From NCBI RefSeq assembly GCF_001507435.1, contig NZ_LMWH01000007.1:1-12040 (forward strand): 12,040 nucleotides of DNA. Reading direction: 5' to 3'. This stretch comes from Streptomyces sp. NRRL F-5122 (GTDB lineage: Bacteria > Actinomycetota > Actinomycetes > Streptomycetales > Streptomycetaceae). The notes beneath the pieces are model-generated. The model was not told the origin of the DNA and did not search any database. It saw nothing but the letters and a program-made list of their open reading frames with translations. Both the position numbers and the translations under genes were made by a program. This document shows positions 1 through 7,468 of the stretch, piece by piece; the stretch's first letter is position 1, and each line of letters opens with the position of its first letter.

Positions 1-256
1 GACAGGGTCCGCCACCCCACCCGTTTCCCGGGCGTCACCCGAAAGTGAGTAACAGCCGCATGACGCCGTACCGGGCCAGGTCAGAGACCTGCGTGTCGCC
101 CTGAGCGCAGCGACCACAGCTGCCTCACGGTCGCCGAGCCCGGTCCTTCCAGCCGCGACTTCCGGGGCCGGAGTACCGACGCGCGCGACACCCGAAGGCG
201 GCACCGTGCGATGCGCAGGCCTGGCCGGGCGGGAGGCCCGAATGACACGCCCACGG
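1..256. other. Intergenic or gene-edge stretch, no supported gene
   Basis: I see no convincing coding frame here. One plus-strand frame is open from the window edge to a TGA at 46-48, which could be the tail of a gene lying outside the window, but 15 codons are too few to judge. The rest is GC-rich with no clear promoter motif, RNA fold or repeat. It separates the terminator of the minus-strand operon from whatever lies to the left. Confidence 0.4.
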
Positions 257-299
257 CAGAGGGTCCCCGCCGGTGTTGACGCCGGTCGGGGACCCTCTG
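257..299 (-). terminator. Hairpin terminator of the ABC/phosphoesterase operon
   Basis: A perfect 13-bp inverted repeat, with arm CAGAGGGTCCCCG at 257-269 and its reverse complement at 287-299, begins 16 bases after the stop of the minus-strand phosphoesterase gene. The 17-base centre holds a second short pairing (CCGG at 270-273 with CCGG at 282-285), so the stem could extend. There is no U-tract, which is common for actinobacterial terminators. Its position just after the operon end supports the call. Confidence 0.75.
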
Positions 300-315
300 A
301 CGGGATCGGGCTATG

Positions 316-3072
316 TCAGCCGTCGTTCTCCGCCGACGGGATGTAGGCGCCCGGTACGTCGTTCGGCGTGTAGATCTTGTTCTCGCCGGGGTAGGGCGTC
401 TTCCAGTTGTGCGTCTGGTACCACGTGAAGTGGTCCATCTGCGCCGGGTTGGCGTAGTCGGCTATGGCGTTGGGCCCGGTCAGGCGCTGCGTGGACTTCC
501 AGGTGTCCCACTTGTCCGCGAGCGCCTGCTTGTCGGCCGGCACCTTCGCCGACGTCGGTGCGGGCGCCGCCTTGGCGTCCTGCGGGGCCGGGGTGTCCGG
601 GCCGCAGGTGGGCTGGGTGCTCAGGCCCAGGGTCAGCGAGGTCCGGTTGGGCAGCGTGGTGAACGGCGTGTAGTTCGGCTTCTTGGTGAACGCCGTGGCC
701 ATGGGGGTGGCCGCGCTGTCCTTCTGGTTCATCGGGTGGATCCCGAGGATCTGCTCGATGGTGCGGATCATCGTGATCTGCGAGTAGTACCGGTTGTCGA
801 CGGTACCCCGCTGCGCCCAGGGGCTGATGATCTGGATCGGGGCACGGTGGCCGTCGACGTGGTCGAGGCCGGCCTGGGAGTCGTCCTCGACGACGAAGAT
901 CGCCGAGTCCTTCCAGTACTTGCTGTGCGAGATCTTGTCGACCATCCGGCCGACCGCGAGGTCGTTGTCCGCGACCTGAGCGGCCGCGTTCGCCGGGCCA
1001 CCGGTGTGGTCGTTGGACAGCCAGAACATGTTCAGGTTCGCAGGACCGTTCTTCTCGAAGTCCTGCTCCCAGATCTGCTCCTTGTAGATGTCCGGGACGC
1101 TGGTGTCGAACAGCGGGAAGCCGGGCACCGACACCTTGTTGAGCGACGGGATCGCCGAGCCCGTCTCAATGGGGTAGGCGGTCTTCTGGCCGGTCGCCTG
1201 CATGTTCTTGGTGTCGCAGTACAGGTTCTGCCAGGTCGCGCCGGCCGGCTTGCTCTCGATCGACTGGAACTCGCCGTAGTCCTTGACCGACTTGCCGGCC
1301 GCCTGGGCGCCGGACCAGATGAAGCCGGACTTCTGGTGACCGAGAGCGTCGTTCTCGGTGTCGTAGCTGCGCTGGTACTCGCCCGCCGAGGACTCGGTGT
1401 ACTCCGGGTCGTCGGCCTGCATCAGCCAGTTGTGGCCCTCGGCGGAGTTCGTGCCGATGTCGTACGTGTTGTCGTACAGCCCGAACTGCTCGGCCAGCGC
1501 GTGCTGGTTCGGCGTCACGTTCTCGCCGAACTGCGCCAGCGACGGGTCGCCGTTGCCCTGCGGCATGTCACCGAAGACCTGGTCGTAGGTCCGGTTCTCC
1601 TTGACGATCAGGAAGACGTGCTTGATCGTCGACGCGTCACCGAGTCGCGTGGGGACCGGCACCGCCTTCTTGTTGCCCTTGCCCTTGGCCACCGTGACGG
1701 AGCCGCCGGTCCAGCCGTTCTGCTTGAAGACCTTGGCCGTCTGGGACCTGATGACGCTGTCGTAGGGCAGCGTGAACTGCGTCAGGCTCGACGTGGTGTC
1801 GTGGGTGCCGTGCCCGGCGCTGTTGGTGGGGCGGAGGGCGTCGATGCCACGGGTGTTGGAGACGACCACCTTCTTGCCCACGGTGGTGATCTCCGAGGGG
1901 AAGTAGTCCGTCGGGAGCAGGCCGACGTAACTGGCGGGCTCCTGCGCGGACTTGTACCGGTAGACGGCGACCGCGTTGGCGCGGCCCAGCGTCACCAGCA
2001 GGTGCCCGTCGTCGGTGAGCGTCACCGCGTCGGGCTCGTAGCCCACCGAGGCCTCCGGCCACGGCTGGGTGGCGATGGTCTGCACGACCTTGTTCTTGCG
2101 GGTGTCGATGACCGACACGTTGTTGTCGGCGGTGTTGGTGACGAACACCACGCCGTTCTTGGCGTACACGGCGGTCGGGTGCAGGCCGACGCCGATGCTC
2201 CCCACGGTGGCGGACGGGTCCGCCAGGTCGATGACGCTGACCGTGCCGGTGGTGGTGGCACCGGTGTCCGGGTCGGCCGGCACCTGGGTGCCGTAGGAGT
2301 TGATGGTGGTGTCGCCGGCCTTGGCCGGACGTCCACCCTCGTTGCTGACGTAGAGCCTGTTGCCGACCATGGCCATGCCGCGGGGAGCGTTGCCCACCGC
2401 CCAGCTCTGCTTGATGGTCCCGGTGGCCGCGTCGATGGCGACCACCCGGTTCTGGCCGTTGATCGCGGAGTACACGGTGGAGCCGTCGGCGGAGAACACC
2501 GCCGCGCCGACCAGGGCGTGCTTGGAGCCGTCGGCCGGGATCGAGACGGTCTTCGGGGCGGAGAGGGTGCCGTCCGCGTTCACGGTGAACTTGGTGTAGC
2601 CGTCGGTCTGGCCCAGCCACAGCTGCGAGCCGTCGGGCGAGTACGTCGGGCCCTCCTGGCCGACCGAGCTGTTCGAGATGCGCAGGTCGTCCGCCGCGTT
2701 GGTGCCGACGCGCTGCTTCACCTGCCCGGTGCTGAGGTCCATGATGACCAGCGCCGCGTCGCCGTCGGTGACCGCGGCAGCGAGGTGGGTGCCGTCCGGG
2801 CTGACCGAGGACGACATGATCTTGCCGTCGTTGATGACGGTACGGCTGCCGTACGGGGCGATGTACTGGTCGCTGGAGATGACCTGGCCGTTGGCGGTGG
2901 TCTGGCCGACCTGGTCGGTGCCGAACTGCTTCGTCTGGGCGACTGCGGTGCCCGTGACGGCGAGAACGACGCCGATGCCCACCGTGACCAGAGAGGTACG
3001 GCGACCGACGCGTCTACCGAAAAGGCTGAGCTGCGCCTTATCGTTGATCCGACGCTGCCGTGTTACCTGCAT
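316..3072 (-). CDS. Secreted YncE-like beta-propeller/phosphoesterase fusion protein
   Basis: 918-residue exported protein. Residues 1-45 look like a signal peptide: a basic start with two Arg pairs (R20R21, R24R25, the second followed by TSLV, so Tat export is possible), then a hydrophobic run ending AVA before Q46. Residues of about 60-450 carry YVTN/YncE-type propeller repeats, for example FVTNTADNNVSVIDT from residue 310. From about residue 480 follows a phosphoesterase domain with the family signature ENRTYDQ (492-498) and a metal-site region with D730, D731, D740 and H742. The likely role is phosphate-ester hydrolysis outside the membrane; the substrate is unknown. The ATG at 3072 is chosen because AAGGG (3081-3085) precedes it at good spacing and the signal peptide starts there. 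A longer frame to 3324 would overlap the permease by 248 bases. It is the last gene of the operon, 4 bases after the permease stop. Architecture is well supported, function only by family. Confidence 0.92.
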   Translation of the reverse strand: MQVTRQRRINDKAQLSLFGRRVGRRTSLVTVGIGVVLAVTGTAVAQTKQFGTDQVGQTTANGQVISSDQYIAPYGSRTVINDGKIMSSSVSPDGTHLAAAVTDGDAALVIMDLSTGQVKQRVGTNAADDLRISNSSVGQEGPTYSPDGSQLWLGQTDGYTKFTVNADGTLSAPKTVSIPADGSKHALVGAAVFSADGSTVYSAINGQNRVVAIDAATGTIKQSWAVGNAPRGMAMVGNRLYVSNEGGRPAKAGDTTINSYGTQVPADPDTGATTTGTVSVIDLADPSATVGSIGVGLHPTAVYAKNGVVFVTNTADNNVSVIDTRKNKVVQTIATQPWPEASVGYEPDAVTLTDDGHLLVTLGRANAVAVYRYKSAQEPASYVGLLPTDYFPSEITTVGKKVVVSNTRGIDALRPTNSAGHGTHDTTSSLTQFTLPYDSVIRSQTAKVFKQNGWTGGSVTVAKGKGNKKAVPVPTRLGDASTIKHVFLIVKENRTYDQVFGDMPQGNGDPSLAQFGENVTPNQHALAEQFGLYDNTYDIGTNSAEGHNWLMQADDPEYTESSAGEYQRSYDTENDALGHQKSGFIWSGAQAAGKSVKDYGEFQSIESKPAGATWQNLYCDTKNMQATGQKTAYPIETGSAIPSLNKVSVPGFPLFDTSVPDIYKEQIWEQDFEKNGPANLNMFWLSNDHTGGPANAAAQVADNDLAVGRMVDKISHSKYWKDSAIFVVEDDSQAGLDHVDGHRAPIQIISPWAQRGTVDNRYYSQITMIRTIEQILGIHPMNQKDSAATPMATAFTKKPNYTPFTTLPNRTSLTLGLSTQPTCGPDTPAPQDAKAAPAPTSAKVPADKQALADKWDTWKSTQRLTGPNAIADYANPAQMDHFTWYQTHNWKTPYPGENKIYTPNDVPGAYIPSAENDG

Positions 3073-3076
3073 CGAG

Positions 3077-4435
3077 TTATCCCTTCGAGGTGGGAAGCAG
3101 TTCGACATTGCCGTCGAACTGCCAGAGCGGGTTGGGCGCATCCCCTTCGGGGGTGCGCACCAGGAAGTAGCCGTTGACTTCCTTCGGTCCATCGCCATCG
3201 GCCATGAACCGCCCGTCCGCGGTGATGTCGAGTTGGTAGATGGCCGACCCTGCGGCCTTGATGCCGGGCAGGTGCCAGGACACGACGCAACGCCAGTCGT
3301 TGCCCGGCCCCTCGGGGGCGACACGGGAGGAGCCCTTGTCGCAGGTCGCCGATGCCTTCAACTGCGCTTCGGTGACGTCGGGTCGGTTGAGCTGCTTGGT
3401 CTGGACGCGGTAGAGGTGGGCGAAGGCCGTGGCGACCGAGCGCTGCACCTTGTCCTGGTCGATCCCGGAACCCGTGGCCCCGGTCGACACCGCGACGGTC
3501 GGCACCGTCACCACGACCAGGCCGACGAGCGGCAGGAGCCCGATGGTGATCGCGCGGCGCCCCGAGCCGTCGTAGTTGACGTTGGTGAAGTCGCGGCGCA
3601 CGAAAAGCACATAGGCCAGAACCGTGGCGAGCACGGCCCACACCAGGCTGACCACAACACCGATCAGCAGCGGGCCCAGCTGTTCCGGGGTGGTGAACAG
3701 GCCGTTCCAGGAGATGAAGGCGTAGCTGGGCAGGGCGAGGCGCACGGACACGGGCAGCGGCAGCATCTGCGCCAGCTGCATCGCGAGCGCGACGATCGCG
3801 GGCAGCAGCAGACCCATCGGGGAACGCCCCAGCGAGACCGATCCGAGCAGTCCGATCGCGGCGAGGGCCAGGGTGGGTGCGAGTGCGCAGACCCAGGCGA
3901 GCAGCACCCTGACGCTGGTGTCCCCGGGTGCCAACAGGTGGCCGTCCAGGCCGACCAGCGGCTGGTTGCCGACCGCCAGGAGACCGCCGATCGTGCTGGA
4001 GACCGCCATTCCGGCCACGAGGAGCAGGATGACGGTGAGGCTCGCCAGTGCCTTCGAGACGAAGATCCGCCGGGGCGACCGGACCGCCACGAGCAGGTGG
4101 CGCCAGGTGCCGAGCCGGTCCTCGGACGCGAAGACGTCGCCGGCGACCACCGAGGTCAGCAGCGGGAGCGCCCAGGTGCCCGCGAAACCGAGCATGACCA
4201 GGGGCCCGGCCCAGCCCGTGGCGAGCATCCATCGGCCGAAGAGGGTGTCGACGGGCAGTGTGCTCTGCTGGCCGACGGCGGCGACGAAGAGCGCCGGCGC
4301 GATCCAGCAGGCGAGGACCAGCAAGCGGATCCGCCATTGCGAAACCAGTTTGACCAGCTCGAATCGGTACCCGCGCGGCACCGACACCCGGCGTGCACTG
4401 GCAACGTTGTCCACCGCCGCGATGGTCGCGGTCAT
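3077..4435 (-). CDS. ABC-2 type transporter permease with extracytoplasmic C-terminal domain
   Basis: 452-residue membrane protein. Hydrophobic segments at about 36-56, 77-97, 131-153, 178-198, 207-225, 253-278 and 296-316 suggest seven spans, one more than the usual six of ABC-2 permeases. That would put the roughly 135-residue tail (about 317-452) outside the cell. The tail is polar, has just two cysteines (C365 and C383) that could form a disulfide, and is rich in Trp, Gly and Asp near its end (PNPLWQFDG from 435). The ATG at 4435 overlaps the stop of the ATPase gene as ATGA, so the two are translationally coupled and surely partners. The following phosphoesterase gene starts 4 bases after the TAA. 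The transported substrate cannot be told from sequence; export of a lipid, peptide or drug is typical of the family. Topology is inferred by eye. Confidence 0.88.
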   Translation of the reverse strand: MTATIAAVDNVASARRVSVPRGYRFELVKLVSQWRIRLLVLACWIAPALFVAAVGQQSTLPVDTLFGRWMLATGWAGPLVMLGFAGTWALPLLTSVVAGDVFASEDRLGTWRHLLVAVRSPRRIFVSKALASLTVILLLVAGMAVSSTIGGLLAVGNQPLVGLDGHLLAPGDTSVRVLLAWVCALAPTLALAAIGLLGSVSLGRSPMGLLLPAIVALAMQLAQMLPLPVSVRLALPSYAFISWNGLFTTPEQLGPLLIGVVVSLVWAVLATVLAYVLFVRRDFTNVNYDGSGRRAITIGLLPLVGLVVVTVPTVAVSTGATGSGIDQDKVQRSVATAFAHLYRVQTKQLNRPDVTEAQLKASATCDKGSSRVAPEGPGNDWRCVVSWHLPGIKAAGSAIYQLDITADGRFMADGDGPKEVNGYFLVRTPEGDAPNPLWQFDGNVELLPTSKG

Positions 4436-5373
4436 CGGTCGGCCTCCTGCTGCTCGGTCAGGGCGAGGAACGCGGCCTCGAGCGGCGACACCACCGGGGC
4501 GAGCTCGCGCACCGCGATGCCCGCGTACACAAGGCCCGACACCAGTTCGTCGAGGGCGGGCACGAGCGCGCGCACGACGAGCATCCCGGTGTCCTGCCGT
4601 GTCATGGCGCCGTCGATGACGCCGATCCCGGCAGTGTCGTCCGCGAGTCGGCGGGCGCCCTCGGGGTCGGAGGTCTGCAGCCGGTAGTCGAGTTCACGGT
4701 TCTCGGCGGCAAGCTTGCTGAGCGGACCGGTGAAGACGACCCGTCCGGTGGCGATGATGGTGACTTCGGAGCACAGTGCCTCGAGGTCGTCCATGCGGTG
4801 GCTCGAGAGCACGACGCTGGTGCCGTCCGCCGCGAGCCGGGAGAGCACACCGTGCACGTGCTTCTTGCCTGCCGGGTCGAGGCCGTTGGAGGGCTCGTCG
4901 AGGACGAGCAACCGAGGCTTGGTGAGCAGGGCGGCGGCGAGCCCCAGCCGCTGGCGCATGCCGAGGGAGAAGCCGCGAACCCGGTCGTCGGCGACGTCGG
5001 TGAGCCCGACCTGGTCGAGCGCGTCGCCGATCACCGACGCCCCTTCGTCGCGGCCACGCAGGGCGGCCAGCGCGGCGAGGTTCTGCCGGGCGGTGAGCGA
5101 GGGGTAGAGACCGGGGCCGTCCACGAAGCCGGCGACACCGTCTGGGGCGTCGAGTGCCCGCCCGACCGGTGTACCCAGGATCTCGAGGCGGCCGCTGTCA
5201 GCGACGGCCAGACCCAGCAGGAGGCCGAGCAATGTCGTCTTGCCGGCGCCGTTCGGTCCCACCAGACCGTGGATCTGACCTTGCGTCACATCCAGATCGA
5301 TCCCGTCTAGTGCGACCACGTCGCCGAAGGACTTGCCGATCCCGCGAGCCCGGACCGCGAGGAGTGTGTCCAT
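4432..5373 (-). CDS. ABC transporter ATP-binding protein, BcrA/drug-export type
   Basis: 313-residue ATPase that would power the adjacent permease. Visible motifs: Walker A GPNGAGKTT (39-47), ABC signature FSLGMRQRLG (135-144), Walker B LLVLDEP (155-161) followed by SNGLD, and the switch histidine H192 in LSSHRMDD. The Q-loop position reads GFVDGPGLYPSLT, with D85 where many ABC proteins have Gln; an acidic residue there fits the BcrA-like ABC-2 exporter group as I recall it. The roughly 100 residues after the core are a less conserved C-terminal extension typical of such exporters. The ATG at 5373 has a strong AAGGGA ribosome site 5 bases upstream. It is the first gene of the three-gene operon and overlaps the permease start by 4 bases. 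Confidence 0.95.
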   Translation of the reverse strand: MDTLLAVRARGIGKSFGDVVALDGIDLDVTQGQIHGLVGPNGAGKTTLLGLLLGLAVADSGRLEILGTPVGRALDAPDGVAGFVDGPGLYPSLTARQNLAALAALRGRDEGASVIGDALDQVGLTDVADDRVRGFSLGMRQRLGLAAALLTKPRLLVLDEPSNGLDPAGKKHVHGVLSRLAADGTSVVLSSHRMDDLEALCSEVTIIATGRVVFTGPLSKLAAENRELDYRLQTSDPEGARRLADDTAGIGVIDGAMTRQDTGMLVVRALVPALDELVSGLVYAGIAVRELAPVVSPLEAAFLALTEQQEADR

Positions 5374-5400
5374 GAGTCCCTTCTTTCGAAAGCCTCAAGG

Positions 5401-5406
5401 ACCTTA
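5401..5406 (-). promoter_or_regulatory. Possible -10 box of the ABC operon
   Basis: On the minus strand this reads TAAGGT, matching the TAnnnT pattern of housekeeping actinobacterial -10 boxes. It would start transcription about 20 bases before the ATPase ATG, leaving room for the AAGGGA ribosome site. No good -35 lies at 16-18 bp (TGCTGG is the best at 17). A TTGACG farther upstream has no matching -10. Weak call, based on position and one hexamer. Confidence 0.25.
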
Positions 5407-5586
5407 GGTGCAGCACACAACGTCCAGCAGTGATGGTCGGTTGAACGTTCGCGGAAGGGATCGTCAAGCATTGGCAAGGTCCGCGCACGACCGGTCGGCC
5501 CCGAGCGGGGTCTGCGCGACGACCGAACCGACGCAGTCCGGACGAAGTGTCGTGACCCGCAATTTCGGGGCGCGAAAGGAGGTTTC

Positions 5587-5624
5587 GGCTCGGGTGACGG
5601 ACCCTGCCCACCGTCACCCGAGCC
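5587..5624. repeat. Long perfect inverted repeat (hairpin)
   Basis: GGCTCGGGTGACGG (5587-5600) is the exact reverse complement of 5611-5624, a 14-bp stem around a 10-base loop. It lies about 210 bases after the CobW-like stop and about 210 bases before the ATPase start. No U-tract flanks it on either strand. It could be a second, factor-independent-like terminator insulating the two leftward operons, or a structured element or operator for the ABC operon. The fold is certain from sequence; the role is inference. Confidence 0.7.
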
Positions 5625-5746
5625 TCACGCCTCGCGGCCGCCAAGCGCCGGCCTCGACCCCCGGCACCTGCGCGATCTTCACGTTCGCACCCTCCACGCG
5701 GCATCGCCACCATCGATGGGCCACCTCAGGAGGGTTGGGGACGCTG

Positions 5747-5775
5747 CCGCCTCCTCCCCGCGCACGCGGAGGCGG
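5747..5775 (-). terminator. Probable terminator of the rpmG-rpmE2-cobW-like operon
   Basis: CCGCCTCC (5747-5754) pairs with GGAGGCGG (5768-5775), an 8-bp perfect stem around a 13-base GC-rich loop, centred about 75 bases after the stop of the CobW-like gene. There is no U-tract. Moderate support, from position and pairing only. Confidence 0.4.
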
Positions 5776-5834
5776 AGACTCATGGAGGGCCCGTGCTCAT
5801 CACCCGCCCTGTGGCGCCCCGGCCGATCCGCGGC

Positions 5835-7008
5835 TCAGGTGACCGGGTCGAGGAAGTCGTCGAAGGCGGACGGGAGTTGCATCCAGCCCTCTCTGCCCGC
5901 CGCGAACTCGCCGTCGGTGAGCAGGCACGAGTCGAGCAGGGCCAACAGGCCTCCCCCGTCGAGACCGGGCGAGGTGAACGTCAGGTACTGGCAGCGGTCG
6001 CCGTGTTCGGGGTGCCAGTCGAGGGAGGCGGCGAGCCGGCGCTCGGCGGGCACCAGCTCCCAAGCGGCATCGGGCAGCGCGGCCAGCCAGGGCCCCGCCG
6101 CCTCCACGCACAGCGCACCGCCCGCGGCATCCCAGGACAGCAGTGCGTCGGGACGGTCCGCGAGCCAGAACCGGCCACGGCTGCGGGCCGCGGCACAGGT
6201 CAGCTCCCCCAGCGCCGCGTAGAGGCGCTGAGGATGCAGGGGCCGTTCGCGCCGCCAGACGACGGTGCTCACACCGTGCTCGTCGCACTCCTGGGGCAAC
6301 AGCGCGCACGCACAGTGCTGGCGTGCGGCGGCCGCGGCCACGTCGAATCCCCTCAGCAGAGCGAACCCCAGGGCGCCGCGCCCCACGCTCACCTTCCGTG
6401 CACCCGGTGTCAGTTGGTCCAGCAGGGCTCGGTCACCGTCGTCTGCGGCTTGCCCCTCCGTCCCGTGCGGGGCGTCCTCGGCGAGTGCGATCACCGTGGG
6501 GTACTCCAGCTGCCGGGCGAAGTGTCGGCAACGGTGCGCCGGTCGCTCGGCGCGGCGGCGAGGCCGACGTCGGCCAGGTCGTCACTGTTGGACAAGTACG
6601 GCAGCACGAGTGCCGGGTCGACGGCGGTGGCCACCCCGGTCAGCACCAGCGGCGCGTCCGCGGCGGCGATGACCCCGGCCATGGACTGGGGCTCGACGGA
6701 GTCCCACAGTTCCACGACTGCCAGCCGGTGCCTGCCTGCCACCGCGAGTCGCCGCAGTTCGGGTACGAGGTCCTCCCGCAGCGCGCAGCACGGGCAGTCG
6801 TTGACCAAGGGGGTGTCTCCGCTGTCCAGCAGCCGGACCGCGTCACGGACGCTGCGGTGCACCGCGCCGTCGACGGCGGCGTCAGGTCGTGGTGGAGCGC
6901 GACCGAGCCGGGGATCGTGCGCAGGATCTCCTCCACCGCGGTCCGGCGGGCGTCGGCGTGCAACCCGGCGACGATGACGACGGGCAGCCGCGGCTGGTCC
7001 TCGCTCAC
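5835..7008 (-). pseudogene. CobW-like metallochaperone gene, two apparent one-base deletions
   Basis: The product is spread over three minus-strand frames: GTG at 7008 through ...VALHHDLT, then AAVDGAVHRSVRD... to ...DRRTVADT, then FARQLEYPTVIALAED... to the TGA at 5835. Restoring one base near 6880/6881 (ACGGCC for ACGCC, gene sense) and one near 6522/6523 (ACCTTC for ACTTC) gives one 391-residue protein, a normal CobW-family length. The NDCPCC motif matches the CxCC metal-binding site of COG0523 proteins, and the C-terminal half (RGRFWLADRPD and after) fits the CobW C-terminal domain. The P-loop is missing: where GxxGxGKT should stand it reads AGLHADARRTAV. The likely role, if expressed, is zinc delivery or zinc-stress handling. 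The start overlaps the rpmE2 stop as GTGA, so it is coupled to that gene. All three parts keep good codon use, so the breaks are recent or are sequence errors. Confidence 0.85.
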
Positions 7009-7262
7009 TGCTCGCTCCGCCCTCGCCCGTAGCGCCGCTCGAAGCGCTCGACGCGTCCCGCGGTGTCCACGACCCGCTGGGTGCCGGTGTAGAAGGGGTG
7101 ACTCGCCGAGGAGATCTCGACGTCGATGACCGGGTAGGTGCTGCCGTCCTCCCATTCGACCGTCTTGTCACTGGTGGCCGTCGACCGGGTGAGGAAGGCG
7201 AATTCGCCAGCGCGGTCGCGGAAGACGACCGGGCGGTACGCGGGGTGGATTCCGGGTTTCAC
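7005..7262 (-). CDS. rpmE2: Ribosomal protein L31 type B, zinc-independent
   Basis: 85-residue type B L31, a 50S protein. The sequence starts [16 protein letters not shown] and carries the family's [13 protein letters not shown] stretch. It has no cysteine at all, so it lacks the zinc site of the main L31 and can replace it when zinc is short. The GTG at 7262 is chosen because it follows the rpmG stop by 5 bases, with GGAG inside the rpmG end serving as ribosome site; it gives the usual family length. The TGA overlaps the GTG of the CobW-like gene. Type B L31 next to L33 and opposite L28-S14 is the classic Zur-controlled set known in Streptomyces coelicolor. Confidence 0.96.
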   Translation of the reverse strand: MKPGIHPAYRPVVFRDRAGEFAFLTRSTATSDKTVEWEDGSTYPVIDVEISSASHPFYTGTQRVVDTAGRVERFERRYGRGRSEQ

Positions 7263-7267
7263 GCTTG

Positions 7268-7432
7268 TCAGCGCTCCTCACGGAAGTCGACGTGACGGCC
7301 GACGAGCGGGTCGTACTTGCGCAGCGTCAGCCGGTCGGGGTTGTTACGGCGGTTCTTGCGGGTCACGTAGGTGTATCCGGTGCCGGCGGTGGATCTCAGC
7401 TTGATGATCGGGCGCAGTTCGTTTCGGGCCAT
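7268..7432 (-). CDS. rpmG: Ribosomal protein L33, zinc-independent form
   Basis: 54-residue L33, a 50S protein. The start [20 protein letters not shown], the central [14 protein letters not shown] and the end DFREER match the family closely. The two CxxC pairs of zinc-binding L33 are absent, and there is no cysteine. The ATG at 7432 gives the canonical start. No Shine-Dalgarno sequence precedes it, and a -10-like TATGGT ends only 7 bases upstream, so the message may be leaderless. First gene of the leftward operon; L31 type B follows after 5 bases. Confidence 0.97.
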   Translation of the reverse strand: MARNELRPIIKLRSTAGTGYTYVTRKNRRNNPDRLTLRKYDPLVGRHVDFREER

Positions 7433-7438
7433 GGACGG

Positions 7439-7452
7439 CACCATACATGGTG
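7439..7452. repeat. 14-bp palindrome over the rpmG -10 region
   Basis: CACCATACATGGTG is a perfect 6-2-6 inverted repeat. It covers the proposed TATGGT -10 box of rpmG and abuts the Zur-box-like dyad (one base between). A protein bound here would block leftward transcription. It may be a second operator or part of an extended Zur site; the role is inferred from place only. Confidence 0.5.
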
Positions 7453-7468
7453 TTGGTTTTCATTTTCA
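7440..7468 (-). promoter_or_regulatory. Putative promoter of rpmG-rpmE2-cobW-like operon
   Basis: On the minus strand TATGGT (7440-7445) fits a -10 box, with TGAAAA (7463-7468) 17 bp upstream as a weak -35. The start of transcription would fall at or next to the rpmG ATG, in line with the absence of a ribosome site there. The -35 lies inside the Zur-box-like sequence, a natural place for repression. Confidence 0.4.
7454..7468. promoter_or_regulatory. Candidate Zur box in the divergent promoter
   Basis: On the minus strand this reads TGAAAATGAAAACCA. The first half, TGAAAAT, matches the half-site of the actinobacterial Zur consensus as I know it (TGAAAAT-n-ATTTTCA); the second half, AAAACCA, is degenerate against ATTTTCA. 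It stands in the only AT-rich patch of the 160-bp region between rpmG (minus) and rpmB (plus), both members of known Zur regulons. A TACTCT at 7478-7483 could be the rightward -10 box. Zinc-loaded Zur bound here would shut both operons; loss of zinc would release them. Confidence 0.55.

Larger units (their letters stand above)
5374..5834. other. Intergenic region between the zinc cluster and the ABC operon
   Basis: These 461 bases hold no gene I can support. Open frames crossing it on both strands give Arg/Pro/Gly-rich, low-complexity products with no ribosome site, typical of GC-rich shadow frames. What it does hold is a probable terminator for the leftward zinc cluster (5747-5775), a second long hairpin (5587-5624), and the likely promoter and leader of the ABC operon next to 5373. 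Confidence 0.6.

Noticed and set aside
313..3177. 954-residue plus-strand open frame
   Set aside because: Antisense to the phosphoesterase gene; the product is Val/Arg/Gly-rich with no domain, the usual GC-rich shadow frame.
3073..3324. N-terminal extension of the phosphoesterase (84 residues)
   Set aside because: It would lie inside the permease gene, has no family match, and puts the signal peptide in the middle of the protein. The ATG at 3072 has a ribosome site.
5430..5470. PHO-box-like repeat upstream of the ABC operon (GTTCAACC on the minus strand)
   Set aside because: Only one unit resembles the GTTCACC repeat; no second unit at 11-base spacing.
5408..5842. Possible small genes in the intergenic region
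   Set aside because: Arg/Pro-rich products, no ribosome site, and interrupted by long hairpins.
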